Assembly (NCBI GenBank): GCA_036365515.1 | Contig: CM070875.1 | Coordinates: forward strand, 8,708,501 to 8,772,500 | Length of the DNA: 64,000 nucleotides | Reading direction: 5' to 3' | Source of the DNA: Torymus aiolomorphi | Taxonomy: Eukaryota; Arthropoda; Insecta; Hymenoptera; Torymidae | Shown: one piece after another, positions 43,560-56,250 of the stretch | Numbering within the stretch: position 1 is the first letter of the stretch | How the letters are laid out: every line of letters starts with the position of its first letter | Translations under genes and position numbers: made by a program | Notes under the pieces: generated by a model | Databases searched by the model: none | Told to the model about the DNA's origin: nothing | Seen by the model: the letters and a program-made list of their open reading frames with translations, nothing else

Positions 43560-43639
43560 TCAGCCTAAATTTTAACCAGAAATTTTTTCAAAACCATCTC
43601 GCAACTAATTTTTTAATTAACGCAATTTTCCACACTCTT

Positions 43640-45070
43640 AATTTTAGTATTAAGCTCAGCCTCTCGCCCTACGTTTTGATCTTACGCTGCCTTTTTCAGT
43701 TTACATATTTATGAATAGACTCGCCCAGTTTTATATTTACACTTCGAAGCTACTCCGCGCGCGCCTCTGCCTCTTACTTCGCTAAAGTAGCGACCCAGTT
43801 GAAACTAGCTTGAAGTTTGTGTATATCTTGAAGCAGCAAACCAATTATATCCACTTGCCATTGTGTTAAAGCTGTGCAACGGATGTATACATGAAAATAC
43901 CGAGTAAACAGCTGCAGCTGGCGTTCTTAGAAAAGTAAAAATTTCACGGCTTTTAAACACGCGCGTCATTTTCAAATTTCTCGTCCTCTTAACCCAAAAA
44001 GTCGCACAAAATCCCGCAGCGCATCAACAATCTCGTCACGCTATCTCGCCTCAGTGTACCCACGAAAAGAGAGGAAAAAAAAAATCACTCGGGATCCGAG
44101 CCAGCCGAAAAGAAAAAAGAAACATCAAAAGCCCTGTCCCTTAAAGCCGAAGCATCAGCTTTCGCTCTCGAATAGAAAGTACCCTTGCACTCACACACAC
44201 GTGTCATCGACTCGATATTTCTCATCTCGGGGGGCTATCTATCGCAGCCTCTAAAACTCTCTCTCTCTCTTTGCCCCACGCGCGCGCGGGGGTGGCGTGT
44301 ACGGTAGTCGGTGCCAAGAGAGGCGGCGATGGCCTCCTTTCCACACCGAGTGCTCTCCCCTCCTCCTCCTCTCACGGCACAAAAATGGATTTGTTCGCCT
44401 CTGCGCTGCGTTATTTGCGCCTGTCCGCCGAAGAGCGAGTGCACTTGCTCGTGAGAGGGAGAGAGAAGAAACGCGATATTATATATATAGTGGCCATCGA
44501 AGGAGAGTGCAGCTCTGAAAATTATTTGCACTTGCCTCTCGAGGGGTGTCGTCTCTCTCTCTCCGGAGTATATGGCTCGCTCGATGTAAGAGAGATGATG
44601 GACGCGCGCGAGTATGTGTGCGCATCTCTCAGTGGGTGACACGGTGAGCGACTCTTCGCTTTGACGGAAGCGAGCGCGTGTATCCTTTGATGTGTCGCCC
44701 TTAAACAACCCTCGCGCTCGTATATGTACGTACTTTTCTCGCTTTAAGGTTTTTATGTAATTGCAGCGAGGCTGTGGCTGTGGTTTGCTGCTGCTACTGC
44801 TGTTTTTAGCACCGGAGTGCGTGGTTTTTTCGTCGCATTTCTTTCGTCGCTATACTTGTTTTTGTTTTTGTGGCTCGGGTGTCGAGAAAATGGCGAAATT
44901 TTGGAAATGGAGGCGAATTTCACGCTGCCGGGTTTTAAGTTTCCGCGGGAATGTTTTACAGTTACTTTTCGGAGGAATGCCAAGAATGTTGGTCTGTATT
45001 TTCGAAATTTCTGTCAGAGAGCTTGATAATTGTGTTTACGAAAAGGAAGATGTTTGCGGAGGTAACTGGG
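43640..45070. other. Skew-reversing GC island 20 (possibly two merged)
   Basis: C/A-rich left side (CCCAAAAAGTCGCAC, CACGAAAAGAGAGG, CCAGCCG), CT tract near 44258, CpG core 44270-44330, then a long right side. The right side carries GA-rich DNA, GGCTGTGGCTGTGGTTTG and GTGGCTCGGGTGTCG. The 157-residue minus frame over it lacks recognisable domains. Confidence 0.6.
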
Positions 45071-45463
45071 CATTTACAAAATTCAAAAGCAACTGAACTA
45101 CTCAAGTAGAATTTCGATGTACAGCATGTACTTTTTAAAACTTTTGTGTTATTTTATTACAACTATTTCATGAATTTGAAAACGTAAAGTTAAAATTTAC
45201 GCTTTTTTAAAGTCGCTTATTCTCTGTGGTTCCCTTTAGTTTTCTAAAAGGAAATATTTAAATACGTAACGTAAACTGAGAGATCGTTAATAACTGCGGG
45301 ATAATTAACAGTAAAAATATTTTTACTGCCGAAAATTTTAATTATGGAATAAAAGTAACAAATTTGTAATTTTTATTGCTCATGGTCATTCTTCACAGTG
45401 TTGCAGTTTATTACGAATATTAAAATGAGCTTTCAATTAAATTCAGTTTATGCATAAAGGATA

Positions 45464-45519
45464 TTTGATTAGTGTTCCGAGAACATATTAATAAATATAT
45501 TCTCGGAACACTAATCAAA
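45464..45519. repeat. 56-bp palindrome
   Basis: TTTGATTAGTGTTCCGAGAA is followed by an AT-rich centre and its exact 20-base complement, ending at 45519. The AT centre also pairs imperfectly, so nearly the whole span can fold. No flanking duplication is visible. Confidence 0.8.
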
Positions 45520-45639
45520 ATAAAGTGGAGAAATATTTCAAACAGTCACGAATTATCAATAAATTTAAAATCGTTTTTCTTCAATAAATAAAACTCAGGT
45601 CAATAAAATACAAAGACCCTATTGACGTTTAATTTAAAC

Positions 45640-46330
45640 AGATAGTCCTACCTAGCAAAAAGCTAAACTCCGCACGAAAAAATCAAATGCCCGCAACAAC
45701 GCCCCTTCACTGTTCGCTCTGCACCGAGCCACGCTAATAAATTACTTTTATTAAGACGGCAAACATTAACGATGCGAGCAAAAAAAAATTAATCGCCGCA
45801 AAAACTCTAACCTCTTCCGGCCCCCCGGCAACCGCGCTAACCTCCGGAAGAGAAATTCAAATATAAATCAGGCACTCGAAAAATTGTTGAAACTCCCGGG
45901 TGCGCGCGACGCAAAAAAAGCAACAACCGCCTGCTGCTTCTGCCGCTGGTGCGCCGCGAGCGCGGCAAAAAACAATCGCGCAGAGAGTCGAGACGCGGAA
46001 TCGGTCGGTCGGATGAAAGGGGGCTTTTATCGGGCTCTCGGCGAGCTTACATGCGCACGCGACTACAGAGGGGAGAAAAAGAGAGGAAAAAGAGAAGGGA
46101 AAGAGAGAGGAGTTCACTTAGCGCGGCGATAGCCGTACCGCAACTAGGATTAGAAATTGCGCGATGAAAGGGACGCTGGAGAGGAGAGGCAGAGAAGTGA
46201 GAGATAGAAAAACGGAGCGGAAATATTGCCGTTGAGTGCGGTCGTTGGTCAATCGGAGTGTCAAGTGCGCGTGCGCGCACTGTAGGCGGTGAAAGATGTA
46301 TAGATGGATTGCGCAAAAAATACGGCGCAG
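45640..46330. other. Skew-reversing GC island 21
   Basis: C/A-rich left side (GCCCGCAACAACGCCCC), C-run GGCCCCCCGG, CpG core. Right side purine-rich (GAGAGGAAAAAGAGAAGGG) then G/T-rich (GAGTGCGGTCGTTGG, GTAGGCGGTG). Confidence 0.65.
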
Positions 46331-46655
46331 CGAGGCGGTTATTTTTATTTCTCTATAGCAAATAGCAAATATACATTAACGCTCGTTTGAACTGGTACTT
46401 GTGGGTGTGCTTTCGTTGAAAAATGCCGAAAAATCTAAGAAATGTCCAGTAACTGATCTGTGAATTTGTATATTTATTAATTTTTGGAAATTTAATTTCA
46501 AATCGTTTTGATTTTTTGATGTCAAACGTATATACATATTTAATAAAGTAAAGTAAAGGAAGAAAATTACTAATAATATTCAAACCTATAGAGAAATAAA
46601 GAAAAAAAGGAATTCATTAATCTATCATCACCAAACCGTTACCGAGGATTGTAGG

Positions 46656-46677
46656 TTTTTTTTTTTTTTTTTTTTTT
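46656..46677. repeat. Poly-T run
   Basis: Twenty-two T residues, about 60 bp left of the foldback element that follows. Confidence 0.9.
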
Positions 46678-46736
46678 AGTTTCGAATTTTGAAAAAATAT
46701 CTATTCAACACGCTATTGATTACACAGGTCCACGAA

Positions 46737-47474
46737 AAAAATACCTTGTGCTGGAGTCGGGACCACTCTATCCCTATGTATTTTGGGGTCAAAAGGCTTA
46801 TTTTCAAGAAAGATAAAAAAGAAAACTGATTAAACGACGTTTTTTAGACTTTTACTGCCATGTATTAAAATAGGTATGCCAAGTAGAAGAGAGTATTGTA
46901 AATGAACTAAATGAACATACTAGATACTAATTAGATGCCTAAAGTCAGGGATTCGCAGTTATTTGCTTTTTTGAATGGATAAAATTGATGAAAAACTCGT
47001 ATTTTCTACTTTTCTTGGCAAACTGCTTTTTCTCGCTTTGAGAAATAAATAAGTTGAAAAAATTTTAATTTTAACCTTCTGTCAGTGTTATAAACGTCTA
47101 TATCTTTGAAATGAACGGTTTATGCAGCACCAGTGCTCAGCCTTTGACGTACTTCAATGCTAAAGTGAAAAATACAAGTTTTTTTATGAATTTTATCCGT
47201 TCAAAAAAGCAAATAACTGCTAATCCCTGGCTTTAGGCCTCTAGTTAGCTGTCAGTAAGTTCATTTGGTTTATTTACAACACTCTCTTCCACTTGGCTCA
47301 CCCATCCCCATAGTACATGGCAGTAAAAGTCGAAAAACGTCGTTTTTATCAGTTATTTTTTATCTTTCTTGAAAATAAGCTTTTTAATCCCTATTTTTAA
47401 CTTCATATTCGTGTTCAGAAGGCCAAAATACATAGGGTTAGAGTGGACCAGCACAAGGTACTTTTTTGTGGGCC
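46737..47474. mobile_element. 738-bp foldback element
   Basis: Arms of about 300 bp start GG.CCAC.AAAAA.TACCTTG and share GTGCTGG, CCTATGTATTTTGG, CTTGAAAATAAGC and AAGCAAATAACTGC in mirrored order, with some indels. The loop lies near 47025-47160. It is non-coding, and the target duplication is not evident. Confidence 0.8.
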
Positions 47475-47579
47475 AAAGAACTACAACGAGTGAAAGAGAT
47501 TTTTTCTTGAAATTGAAAATTGAATAAGTCAATGCAATGATCGGTAACGCCGAGGTCTTACATTCAATAGATACGTAAA

Positions 47580-48560
47580 TTCACATCATAAACATTAGAC
47601 AGAACCCCTCATGTTCCCATCCACGTGCAAATAAAAACATTACCAACCCGTACAAAATTTAACGCAAATCAAGCACAATAATTCCTCACCATCTTATCCG
47701 CAGCCTTATCTCTTTATTAAACACCATATCAACTGTAATCTGCGAAACCTCGTCCCGCACCTCAATTAATCAAAACAATCCCTCACGAGCACTCATCTCC
47801 TACCTAAACACCGTCCCTAAACACCCTCCTTCGCCCCTTTCGCCTCCCACATATATGTCCTCTCTCTCCCCGCGCGTCCTATCTGTCCACCCTTGGCGCG
47901 CAGGTGGTGGACGCGCACCTCCCCATCGGGGCCGCCGTATCTTCGTCAATATAGCGCGCGCTCGACGCGCCCTATTTCACCCAGGCTTTACCGACCGGCC
48001 GACTGCTTCTGCTGCTGGCCCTTCGATTCGCCGCGGATTATCCCGCTGTCTGATAAATTCATAATTACGCCCGGGAGAATTAATTGCGCCCTCGGGATGC
48101 GCCGTTACGAAGGGTTTATTAGCGCGAGAGGAGAAAGTTTTTAAACCCCAAGCGCGCGCTCGCGGTTAATCGCGGATGCGGGGTTATACTCGTGCTATTA
48201 TAGCTGAGTTTTTCAATAATATATATATACGTAAAGAGTAGTGGCTGTAATGAGGTTTTTAATCAACTCAGGGAAGGATCGGGTGATGCGTTAGATCGTT
48301 GCTTTTTGGTGGGGATTGTTTTAGGAGGGGAGGTGGACGAGGAAAGGGGTAACTGGAAATTACGAGGTGGAGGGTTTAATTAGATTGATTGAGGTATGTA
48401 TCTTCGAATATGAGGGATGCAGAATGTGTTTTATAAATTGAATTTCAGGGTTCGGTGATATGACGACGAGCGGTCATTTCGTTGAATGACGACGACACGC
48501 GCTGACGGGGGTAAGTGAGATGTTTGCTTGCGCTTATTTTTAATTTAAATTGATGATTCC
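47580..48560. other. Skew-reversing GC island 22
   Basis: C/A-rich left side (CACCGTCCCTAAACACCC, CGCCCCTTTCGCC), CpG core 47870-48080, and G/T-rich right side (GGGAAGGATCGGGTG, GGAGGGGAGGTGGACG). Confidence 0.7.
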
Positions 48561-48794
48561 GCGGCTCGGAAGTGCGGAAAATTTTTTCAATTAATTTTAA
48601 TTAGCCCCGGAGCTCGTTATGCTCGTTACGCGGTAAATTTCTCCCGGTTATCTTGAATTCGAGGAAAAAATGCGTTCGGGGATAACGAGATTAAATGATG
48701 GTACGGTGGTATGCTGCCCTTAATTACGATTGTGAAAAGCCTTATAGCAATACTTTCTGCGTTCCAGAATATCGATGTAAGGATCATGTTGTTA

Positions 48795-49048
48795 CACGGA
48801 GAAAAATAACATAGGAAAAATTACCATATTTGATTGTAAGTCGAGGACAGACTGAAATCCTCCACAAAATTGCCATAATTTATGGTAAAAATTGCCATAA
48901 ATTTATGGCAATTTTTCCTACATTGTAAAAATTACTATAAATTTATGGCAATTTTTACCATAAATTATGGCAATTTTGTGGAGGATTTCAGTCTGTCCTC
49001 GACTTACAATCAAATATGGCAATTTTTCCTATGTTATTTTTCTCCGTG
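48795..49048. mobile_element. Palindromic MITE, 254 bp, TA duplication
   Basis: TA flanks both ends (48793-48794 and 49049-49050). The ends read CACGGAGAAAAATAACATAGG, trimmed here to its conserved start CACGGAGAAAAAT. The arms are nearly perfect over about 100 bp, with repeated ATTTATGGCAATTTT phrases. Its end resembles the element at 52478, so the two look like one superfamily, probably Tc1/mariner-type. Confidence 0.85.
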
Positions 49049-49330
49049 TATTAACTGAACTAATTAAAAATGGTTGTGATAAAATTATGAAAAAATTCAT
49101 TTTGGTGTATATGCAAAACTAAGAGATGAGATTTATTGGTAAATTTAGTTCTAATATTACATTTTATGTTCATCATTATTAATGGATTTCAAAATACATT
49201 TTCTTATGAACGAAGCTTTATGATTGGCTCACAGTGCTCACACGGTTACGCTAAACTGTATAAAAATATTTACGAAAGTAATAAATATAAGTATCATATC
49301 TTTTTCAAAATAATTTGCAAATTCGCCTTT

Positions 49331-49360
49331 AATGGGGTGTAATACTCATTACACCCCATT
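49331..49360. repeat. Perfect 13-bp-arm hairpin
   Basis: AATGGGGTGTAAT, loop ACTC, then its exact complement. It abuts the inverted-repeat element that starts at 49360. Confidence 0.8.
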
Positions 49361-49602
49361 AAATTCTATGTTACCAAAATAAATATATCGAATTCGTCTT
49401 ATAAGGAGATAGTTGCCCTGCAACGGCATCCTGACAAATTTTTCGAACGAAATTTCGGTTATTTTTGTTCGAAAAATTTTGTAGGGAGCCGTTGGTATTT
49501 GGGCTCAAAACTGCGCAGGATGGTAGATTATAACATTGCGCGGGGCAACTATCTCCTTATAAGACGAAATTCAATATATTTATTTTGATAATATAGAATT
49601 TA
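49360..49602. mobile_element. Inverted-repeat element, 243 bp
   Basis: Arms of about 58 bp start TAAATTCTAT and share CAAAATAAATATAT and CTTATAAGGAGATAGTTG with the complement of the other end. The centre contains a second mirror, CGAACGAAATTTCG. Probably a MITE; no target duplication beyond the terminal TTTA/TAAA symmetry. Confidence 0.7.
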
Positions 49603-49639
49603 CCGTGTTCTGTCGGTAAAACAGAGTACATGAGTAGTA

Positions 49640-50450
49640 GACCCCCTTAACCCTACTAAAAGTACGACCCAGTTCGCCTCCCATCTCCAACCAACATGAA
49701 GACATCAGCATGTGCATCGCGAACAACTTCAACGAGAGAATTTTCTCCCGGCATCTACCATCCAGGCCACGTAATCCCGCTCATTCCTGGCGCCGACAAA
49801 ACCACCCCTCGTAAAAAAAGCTCGAAACATCCGAACTCCAATCCATCCATCCCACCTTACCTATATATACCACCCTACCTTCCTTCCTTCCTTCCTGCCT
49901 GCCATCGTCATCGACGTAAAAGCCACACGGGGGGAGATGGATGAAACGAAAAGCAGCGAGTTCGCGTACGTCGCATCTACATTCGTATACCGCCGATGCT
50001 TGCTCCCCCATCGGACGCGAACTTACCCATCGATCTCACGTGCGCTCCTCATCTCGCCCGGGCGACTCTTCACCTGCGCGGGTAAACGCACCCTCCGTTT
50101 TCTTTTTGTACCGAGGAGGAGATCTTGAGAAAAAAGGGGGTTAAGATGGGAGGGGAGGATTAAAGGAACGCGACGCATGCCATCTTGGCTGCTTAAGGAG
50201 CGCATGATCGGGGGGTTTTAGGGGATGCGATGTGCTTTGGTAGAGGAATTAAGGAGGGCGAGTTTTTTATGGGTGGGTGGGGAGTTGGGTGAGGGGAGTT
50301 CGAGAGTTTGGGACTGGGAGTCGGCAGAAGTTCGTTTATTTGGATCTTGACGATTTTGAGTTTTGAGGGTGGTGAGTGGTGGGTAAGGGGTGAATCTGGC
50401 AAGGGTTTGCAAATGTTTATGACTTTATAAGTGTTTTTCATGTGGCTCTT
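49640..50450. other. Skew-reversing GC island 23
   Basis: C/A-rich left side (CTCCCATCTCCAACC, CCATCCCACC, CTTCC repeats near 49879-49894), CpG core 49930-50090, and extremely G/T-rich right side (GGGGGGTTTTAGGGG near 50210, GGGTGGGTGGGGAG near 50271). It is among the clearest reversals. Confidence 0.75.
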
Positions 50451-50639
50451 CGTATAATATGCAAGAGCGATTTTTTATTAGAAGTTTTGGAATCTCATTG
50501 GATTATGATAGATTATGTTTTAATTGGTGAAATCTTGGCGTTTTGAATGTTTTGAAAACATTAATACGTGATTTCATTTATATGATGAAGAAAGAATGAT
50601 AAAAAAGATATCGAAAAATATTCAGTAGGCGACCACTAT

Positions 50640-51420
50640 ATATCTTCCTTCTGTTATTAACTAAAAACGCAATCCTATTATCACAATCAGACAAATCAAC
50701 TCCAACCAGACACTCCGCAATATCAATTACACCCACTAAATAAAAAAAAAAACACTCCATCATTCTCACCGCCACCACCGCCACCGGTAGCGCGCGCAAA
50801 AACCTCATCTAGCGCCGAAATCTTGTTAAACTTAACAAAGTTTCCCATCCCAGCTCGGTGAACAGCAACACCCAACAAAAAAAAAGAGGAAAAAAATCTC
50901 CCCATACAGCTCTCGCCCTGGCAACGCAATAAACCGCGTGTATCCGGCGGCGGAAGCGAATAATTCTTCAAATTCAATTTACCCCTGCACTTAATCACGC
51001 CGAATTAATGATTCCTCGCGTGTACGTGTGTGTGTGCGTGTAGCAGCAGCAGCAGCAGCTCGGCTCGAAAAAGCAGGACAGTAGTGTGTTTGCACGGCAC
51101 GCGCGCGGTCTCTTTCGCACGCTCATTATTTCCGGCCGACCGCGTTCGCGCACTTGCGAGTTATCTCTCTCTACCGGCGCGGACGATGCGCACGCGGGGC
51201 TTTCCGACGATGGTATGCGGAGGCATTAGTAGATGTAGTGGAAGTATGCGGGGGTTGCTTTTATTCGAGATTATTGCGAGATAAGGGGACGACCAGTGTG
51301 TGTGTGTGCGCGCATGTGTGATTTGTCAGTCGTGATAAAAATTTGCGCACGAATGTAATAATAGGTTGAATTGAAATTATTGTATTATACGATAGAGGTA
51401 ATGGGTTGATGGGAATTAAT
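50640..51420. other. Skew-reversing GC island 24
   Basis: C/A-rich left side (CATCATTCTCACCGCC, CCACCGCCACCGG), CpG core, AGC trinucleotides at 51042-51059, G/T-rich right side (GTGTGTGTGTGCGCGC near 51297). Confidence 0.65.
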
Positions 51421-51719
51421 GCGGAGATAAGTTATATTTTTGATGAAAATAAAAATCTTTGTTAGTCCGATGGTGTACGTCGTAAATGGAAAATGTGAAT
51501 CTTGAAATATAACAAATTTTAACTATTCCATTAAAGAGGAGTTTTAAAATATATATTTTGCTGAAATTTCGGAATGGAATTTTACTTTAACGAAAACCAG
51601 ATACTTTTAAAAATTCATGAATACAAAATAAACGTGAATAACCAAAAAATTGTAAAATTTATTTTCGGCGCTGTGAAAAAAAAAGACTAACGACAACTTT
51701 TATCCTGTAATAGCATCAA

Positions 51720-52350
51720 AAATCAATTAATCTGCTTATTCTACAATTTCCATGGACTAACTCAAAGCCCTCATTTCAGTCCTCGTCACCCTAAAACACC
51801 AACATTTCCTCCCCCACCAAAAACAGAACACAGACACACATACATATATACATAGAGACACCGGAGGGTAAACGAAATACCGCGACTGCAGTACGCGAAA
51901 CCCCACATGCGCGTCGTCGCTCACCGCGAACCTCGCGCCAATAGCTCGTACGCACAGAGACGCACACATACGCACATACCCAGACATACACGTATACATA
52001 GACGTTTACATCCACCCTGGAAGCGGTCCGGTGGCATCGCATCCACCGTCTGGCTCAATATAAATTCAAATACCATCTGGCCGGCCGGTGGACCGAGCGG
52101 AATCCGAAGGGAGGCTGCTCTCTCTCCCTCTCGCTCTCGCGAAAATTTAAATTGAAGCTCGTCGGGGAGTCGGTGCTATACGTATGTGTGTGTGTGAGAG
52201 AGTCGGTGTCGTCGTCTTCGTTTTTCACGAGCTTTTTGCATCGTTGTAATTGAGATGCGCCGGTTGAGGGAGAATGTATAGGCGCTGGTTGTCGAATTTG
52301 CGAGAGCTAGTTTGATGGCTTTATTTAATTACGATTCTTGGACGTAGTAC
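51720..52350. other. Skew-reversing GC island 25
   Basis: C/A-rich left side (CCTCCCCCACCAAAAAC, CACAGACACACATACA) with a CA-rich core, then CpG and a G/T-rich right side (GTATGTGTGTGTGTGAG, GGTTGAGGGAG). The AT-rich 51425-51715 before it shows nothing recognisable. Confidence 0.6.
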
Positions 52351-52477
52351 AGAAGTAGAGGAATGCATGAAATGTCAGGTATAAATGATTGGAAATTGAA
52401 TGCGTTCATTCGTTTACGAGGAAGAGGTATTTCGCGGAGCTATATGAATAATTTTTAGAAAATCTACCAAACACGTA

Positions 52478-52719
52478 CACTTAGAAAAATCATCTAATAA
52501 AAATTACTATAATACATAGTAACGTCGGGACATACTTGCACTATCAAAATAATTACTATGTTTTATAGTAAAAATTCCTATGTGTTTATTACTATAGTAA
52601 TTTTTACTATACGTACACAGCAATTTTTACTATAAAACATAGTAATTATTTTAATATTGCAAGTATATCTCGACGTTACGATGATTATAGTAATTTTTAT
52701 TAGATAATTTTTCTCAGTG
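52478..52719. mobile_element. Palindromic MITE, 242 bp, TA duplication
   Basis: TA flanks both ends (52476-52477 and 52720-52721). The ends are CACTTAGAAAAAT on the left and CACTGAGAAAAAT on the complement of the right. The arms match along most of their length, with repeated ATTACTATAAT phrases. It is related in its termini to the element at 48795. Confidence 0.85.
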
Positions 52720-52724
52720 TAATA

Positions 52725-53365
52725 TTGACACTAGTTTACCTTTCTTATGATTCTTATGAGACTTACTATACTTTATCGTTATTATTCTCGGTTATAGCTC
52801 TCAGTTTATCGATACGAAGATGAAAAATACGATTCTTCATTGCGATTCTTTTATTTGGTTTGGTATAAAAACTCACATATGAAGATCACGTTTTCATCTG
52901 AATCAACAATGCGTTAACTTTAAATAAAAGTTTTTACTACGCCGCCAACGTGAATGGAACAAATCTCCATATAATAAAAAGGATTTCATTTGAAAAATAC
53001 GCGCGCGCGCTTCTATGCGTATCGGAATTTTTTCCCCAAAACTAAAATTTCTCTCGAATTGCTTTTCAATATGATCGAGAATTCAAACGTACTTCTCTGT
53101 TCGTGGTTCATCTGCGTTTCACAATTTCATCTATTTCCACGTGTTTTTACAATTTGTCAGTTATTCACTGGGAATGGAGAATCATTCAGAAAAAAATGGA
53201 TATCCGGAGTATATAAAACTGGCTTAAATAACAAATTTTTGATGCTATCCACGAATGTTTAATCTTAGTAACCACCAGATGGTTTTAACTAACACAGCAT
53301 ATATCCCTACAAAAACTACCTTATTACCTTATTCGAATATGATTAATCTCTATAAACCTTTTTTC
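52725..53365. other. AT-rich spacer
   Basis: No gene is supported. The 90-residue open frame at 52990 has no recognisable domain and ordinary AT-rich codon content. Confidence 0.35.
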
Positions 53366-53369
53366 ATTT

Positions 53370-53860
53370 TTTTTAATGATCACACCCAAGAAAACAATTA
53401 ATAGAATCCCAAAATTGAACGACAATAACACACTCAACACGTATATACACTTTCTCATATATACAAGAGACAAGTGACTCTCTTCCTCTCGTTTCCTGTT
53501 TCGCGTCTACCGATGCACCACCGCCTCTATCCACTGTTTCCGAATCCTCTCTTCCCCTGCCTCTATCTCTGCACGTTCCTCCTTTGGACCGCGGCGGCGA
53601 CGCGTAACGACTTTTATATTCCGGCGGACAATTAAAGCGCGGTTTGACGAATAATACAATTAAAATCGGGAGAAACGCGAGGCCCCCCGGAGGTCACGTA
53701 CGACGACCGGCTTCCCGTCGCCGCCGTCGCGCCACGCGGCTTGATTAATGTTTGTGCAATTTTTTACCGTCCCCGTCGAGCCTCGTCTCTGTCCGAGAGA
53801 TCCGCGAGGAAAAACTTTTTGTCGCTCGTGCGGGATTTTAAGCTTATTATCTGCAATTAA
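53370..53860. other. GC island 26, weaker right skew
   Basis: Pyrimidine-rich left side (CCCCTGCCTCTATCTC) and strong CpG core 53590-53730 (GCGGCGGCGACGCG, GTCGCCGCCGTCGCG). The right flank is short and only mildly G-rich. Confidence 0.5.
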
Positions 53861-54209
53861 TGGAAAATTCTGATTTCAAACTTGGTTTTTGAAGAATTAA
53901 TTGTTTGTTTAGATGTACAAATATAATAACAGTAGTGCCGTCGTTCGTGAAACTATTAAAATTAGAAAGTATACTTATTTCAACGAAAATGGCTAACAAA
54001 ATTTCAAATATTCTAATTTTCTGAAAATTTTTTGAATTGTGTATTTTGATTGTATAGATTCTTTACAGCAGATCCACATATAAGTGACGTAATGTTTTGT
54101 AGATATCGTGTGTTCAAACTTACATATTGTGCAGGAAACTTAGCGATCGTATGTAAAAGATTGCAAAACTCACCTGAAACAAAAAGAAATTCTTCAATTA
54201 GTCAAGTGA

Positions 54210-54830
54210 TAAAGCCACCAAAAAAATCTAATAAATCTCAAACTATGACACTTGAAAGACCTCAAAACTAATTCGTAGCAATAAAAGAGCCGCACAATCG
54301 ATCAACAAACTCATCGAACGCAATCAATCTCCATCTCCCCTGTACACGGTGATGTACACCGTCATATCTCCAGCACATTCCTCGCCCGACCGCGCGAAAC
54401 TTTCAAACTACGCGCGCGCATCAGCGGACACGCATTATTACAATCACCGCGCTATATGCATGCGCGCAGGGCCAGAAGGACGCGACGGCGAGGCTTTATT
54501 GCCGCGCAATAAAAAGGGACACGCGCGAGCGTGAAAAATCGGGGCGACATAAAGAAAAAAGAGGAGGAGAGAAGCGAGAATTACCCTGGCGACAAAGTCT
54601 GCCACGCATGGCAAAGCGGGGAGAATATGACGAAAGCGATGGATAACTGATGAGTCACGGTGTGTACCCGCGCCCTGACACAATGCAAAGAAGCAGGCGG
54701 CGAGCGGAAGTGCGGAGAAGAAAGGGGAAGGATTGAATATTTGTCGTCTTACGGAGCTGCCGAGATTTATCACGGCGCGCATGGGTTAAGGGGGAATACA
54801 TAAATTATGATTTCTTGTGTGATTTGTCTT
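54210..54830. other. Skew-reversing GC island 27
   Basis: C/A-rich left side (CTCCATCTCCCCTG), CpG core 54360-54530, purine and G/T-rich right side (AGAAAGGGGAAGG, GGGTTAAGGGGGAAT). Confidence 0.65.
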
Positions 54831-54834
54831 GGAA

Positions 54835-56055
54835 GTTGCGTTGAAATTTTAATATTGATAATGTAAGAATGTTTTTATTATGGTTTTTTTTTCTATTCTT
54901 TTATTAATGATGCATAGTTGGAATTTCTCTGGATAATTCGTCGAAAAAATAATTAATTAATAAAACGAGCTAATTAATTTATTGATGAAACGAATTAATT
55001 AAATAATACACGACAACACTTGAACAAATAATTTATAAGCTTATATATATAAATTTTGAAATAAACAGAATAATCGTGAGAGAAATAGGAGATCCGAAAG
55101 TATTATAGCTCGATATGAAGGGGATAATAAATACGTTCGAGTTCCCATATTGTTTACTTATTAATCACGCTTAATTTTGCATCAACGGGGAGATAATGTA
55201 TTTTCGTCATTTTCAAAATTCATGCATTCACTGGCAACTGCGTAATGCGATGATAATATTAATGAGATCGGTGTGCAAGCGCGGAATTATGGATTTTGAT
55301 CGGCGCCACCGCTGCCGCATTTCCGTACTATTGAATGTATCAATTTTTGCTGACGTAACTCGTATAATTGATAATTCAATATACAATATCGGGTACGTAT
55401 ACTTCGATTAAAAAGAATAAAACAATATACAAGCAGTTAAATATATGGTTTTGATAATTCGCTGAATTTTTAAAAATATAAGGCGTATGAAGCGTATATA
55501 ATTCATGTTATTACCTTATATTTGTTTGAAATCATTTTTACCAAACGCTGGAGAATATTTTTAAAGATTATGCGTATAATCCTTTCTATATTGTATTTAG
55601 CCATTTTAATTAAGTCTGATGCACTTTAGTTTATAATACATACTTTTAATAGTATAAATATATAATATGTATACTATAAAGAATTGTATTATTATTAACT
55701 TTATTTTTGTAGGTCTCTACCTAAAAAGGATACAGAAAGTGTACAGATTTCAGCAATAGCATCGAGATTTGTAATACAAAATTGTTGTAGTCGCTTAGTT
55801 AAAATAGTAGTGGACATTAATATTTTTTTTTCCATTAGTTGTCAATACATTATATATAGGCTAAGAATAGTCAGTCATTGTAAAAGTCAACTTAATTACT
55901 TAATGAAATTAAAGAGCATAAAGTTCAATTTTAATTATACAATTTCAAACATGTTTAAAAAAAAAATCTTTTCGAACCATATTCAATAAAAACTATATGA
56001 ATATTATGAATAACATCAGTAAATATAAGTATGAACTATAAATATTTTCATGACG
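54835..56055. other. Long AT-rich spacer
   Basis: No gene or repeat recognised. A small GC-richer patch with GATCGGCGCCACCGC lies near 55298-55318, midway between islands 27 and 28. Confidence 0.4.
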
Positions 56056-56059
56056 AATT

Positions 56060-56168
56060 ACTTAAACTCCCTCCACGTCCTTTTCAAAACATCGAAATAA
56101 ACCACCACCCAAAAAAAAACAGACCTCCATCTAGTATATCCCAACCCACTATGACGAACCCACAAAAA

Positions 56169-56250
<82 letters not shown>

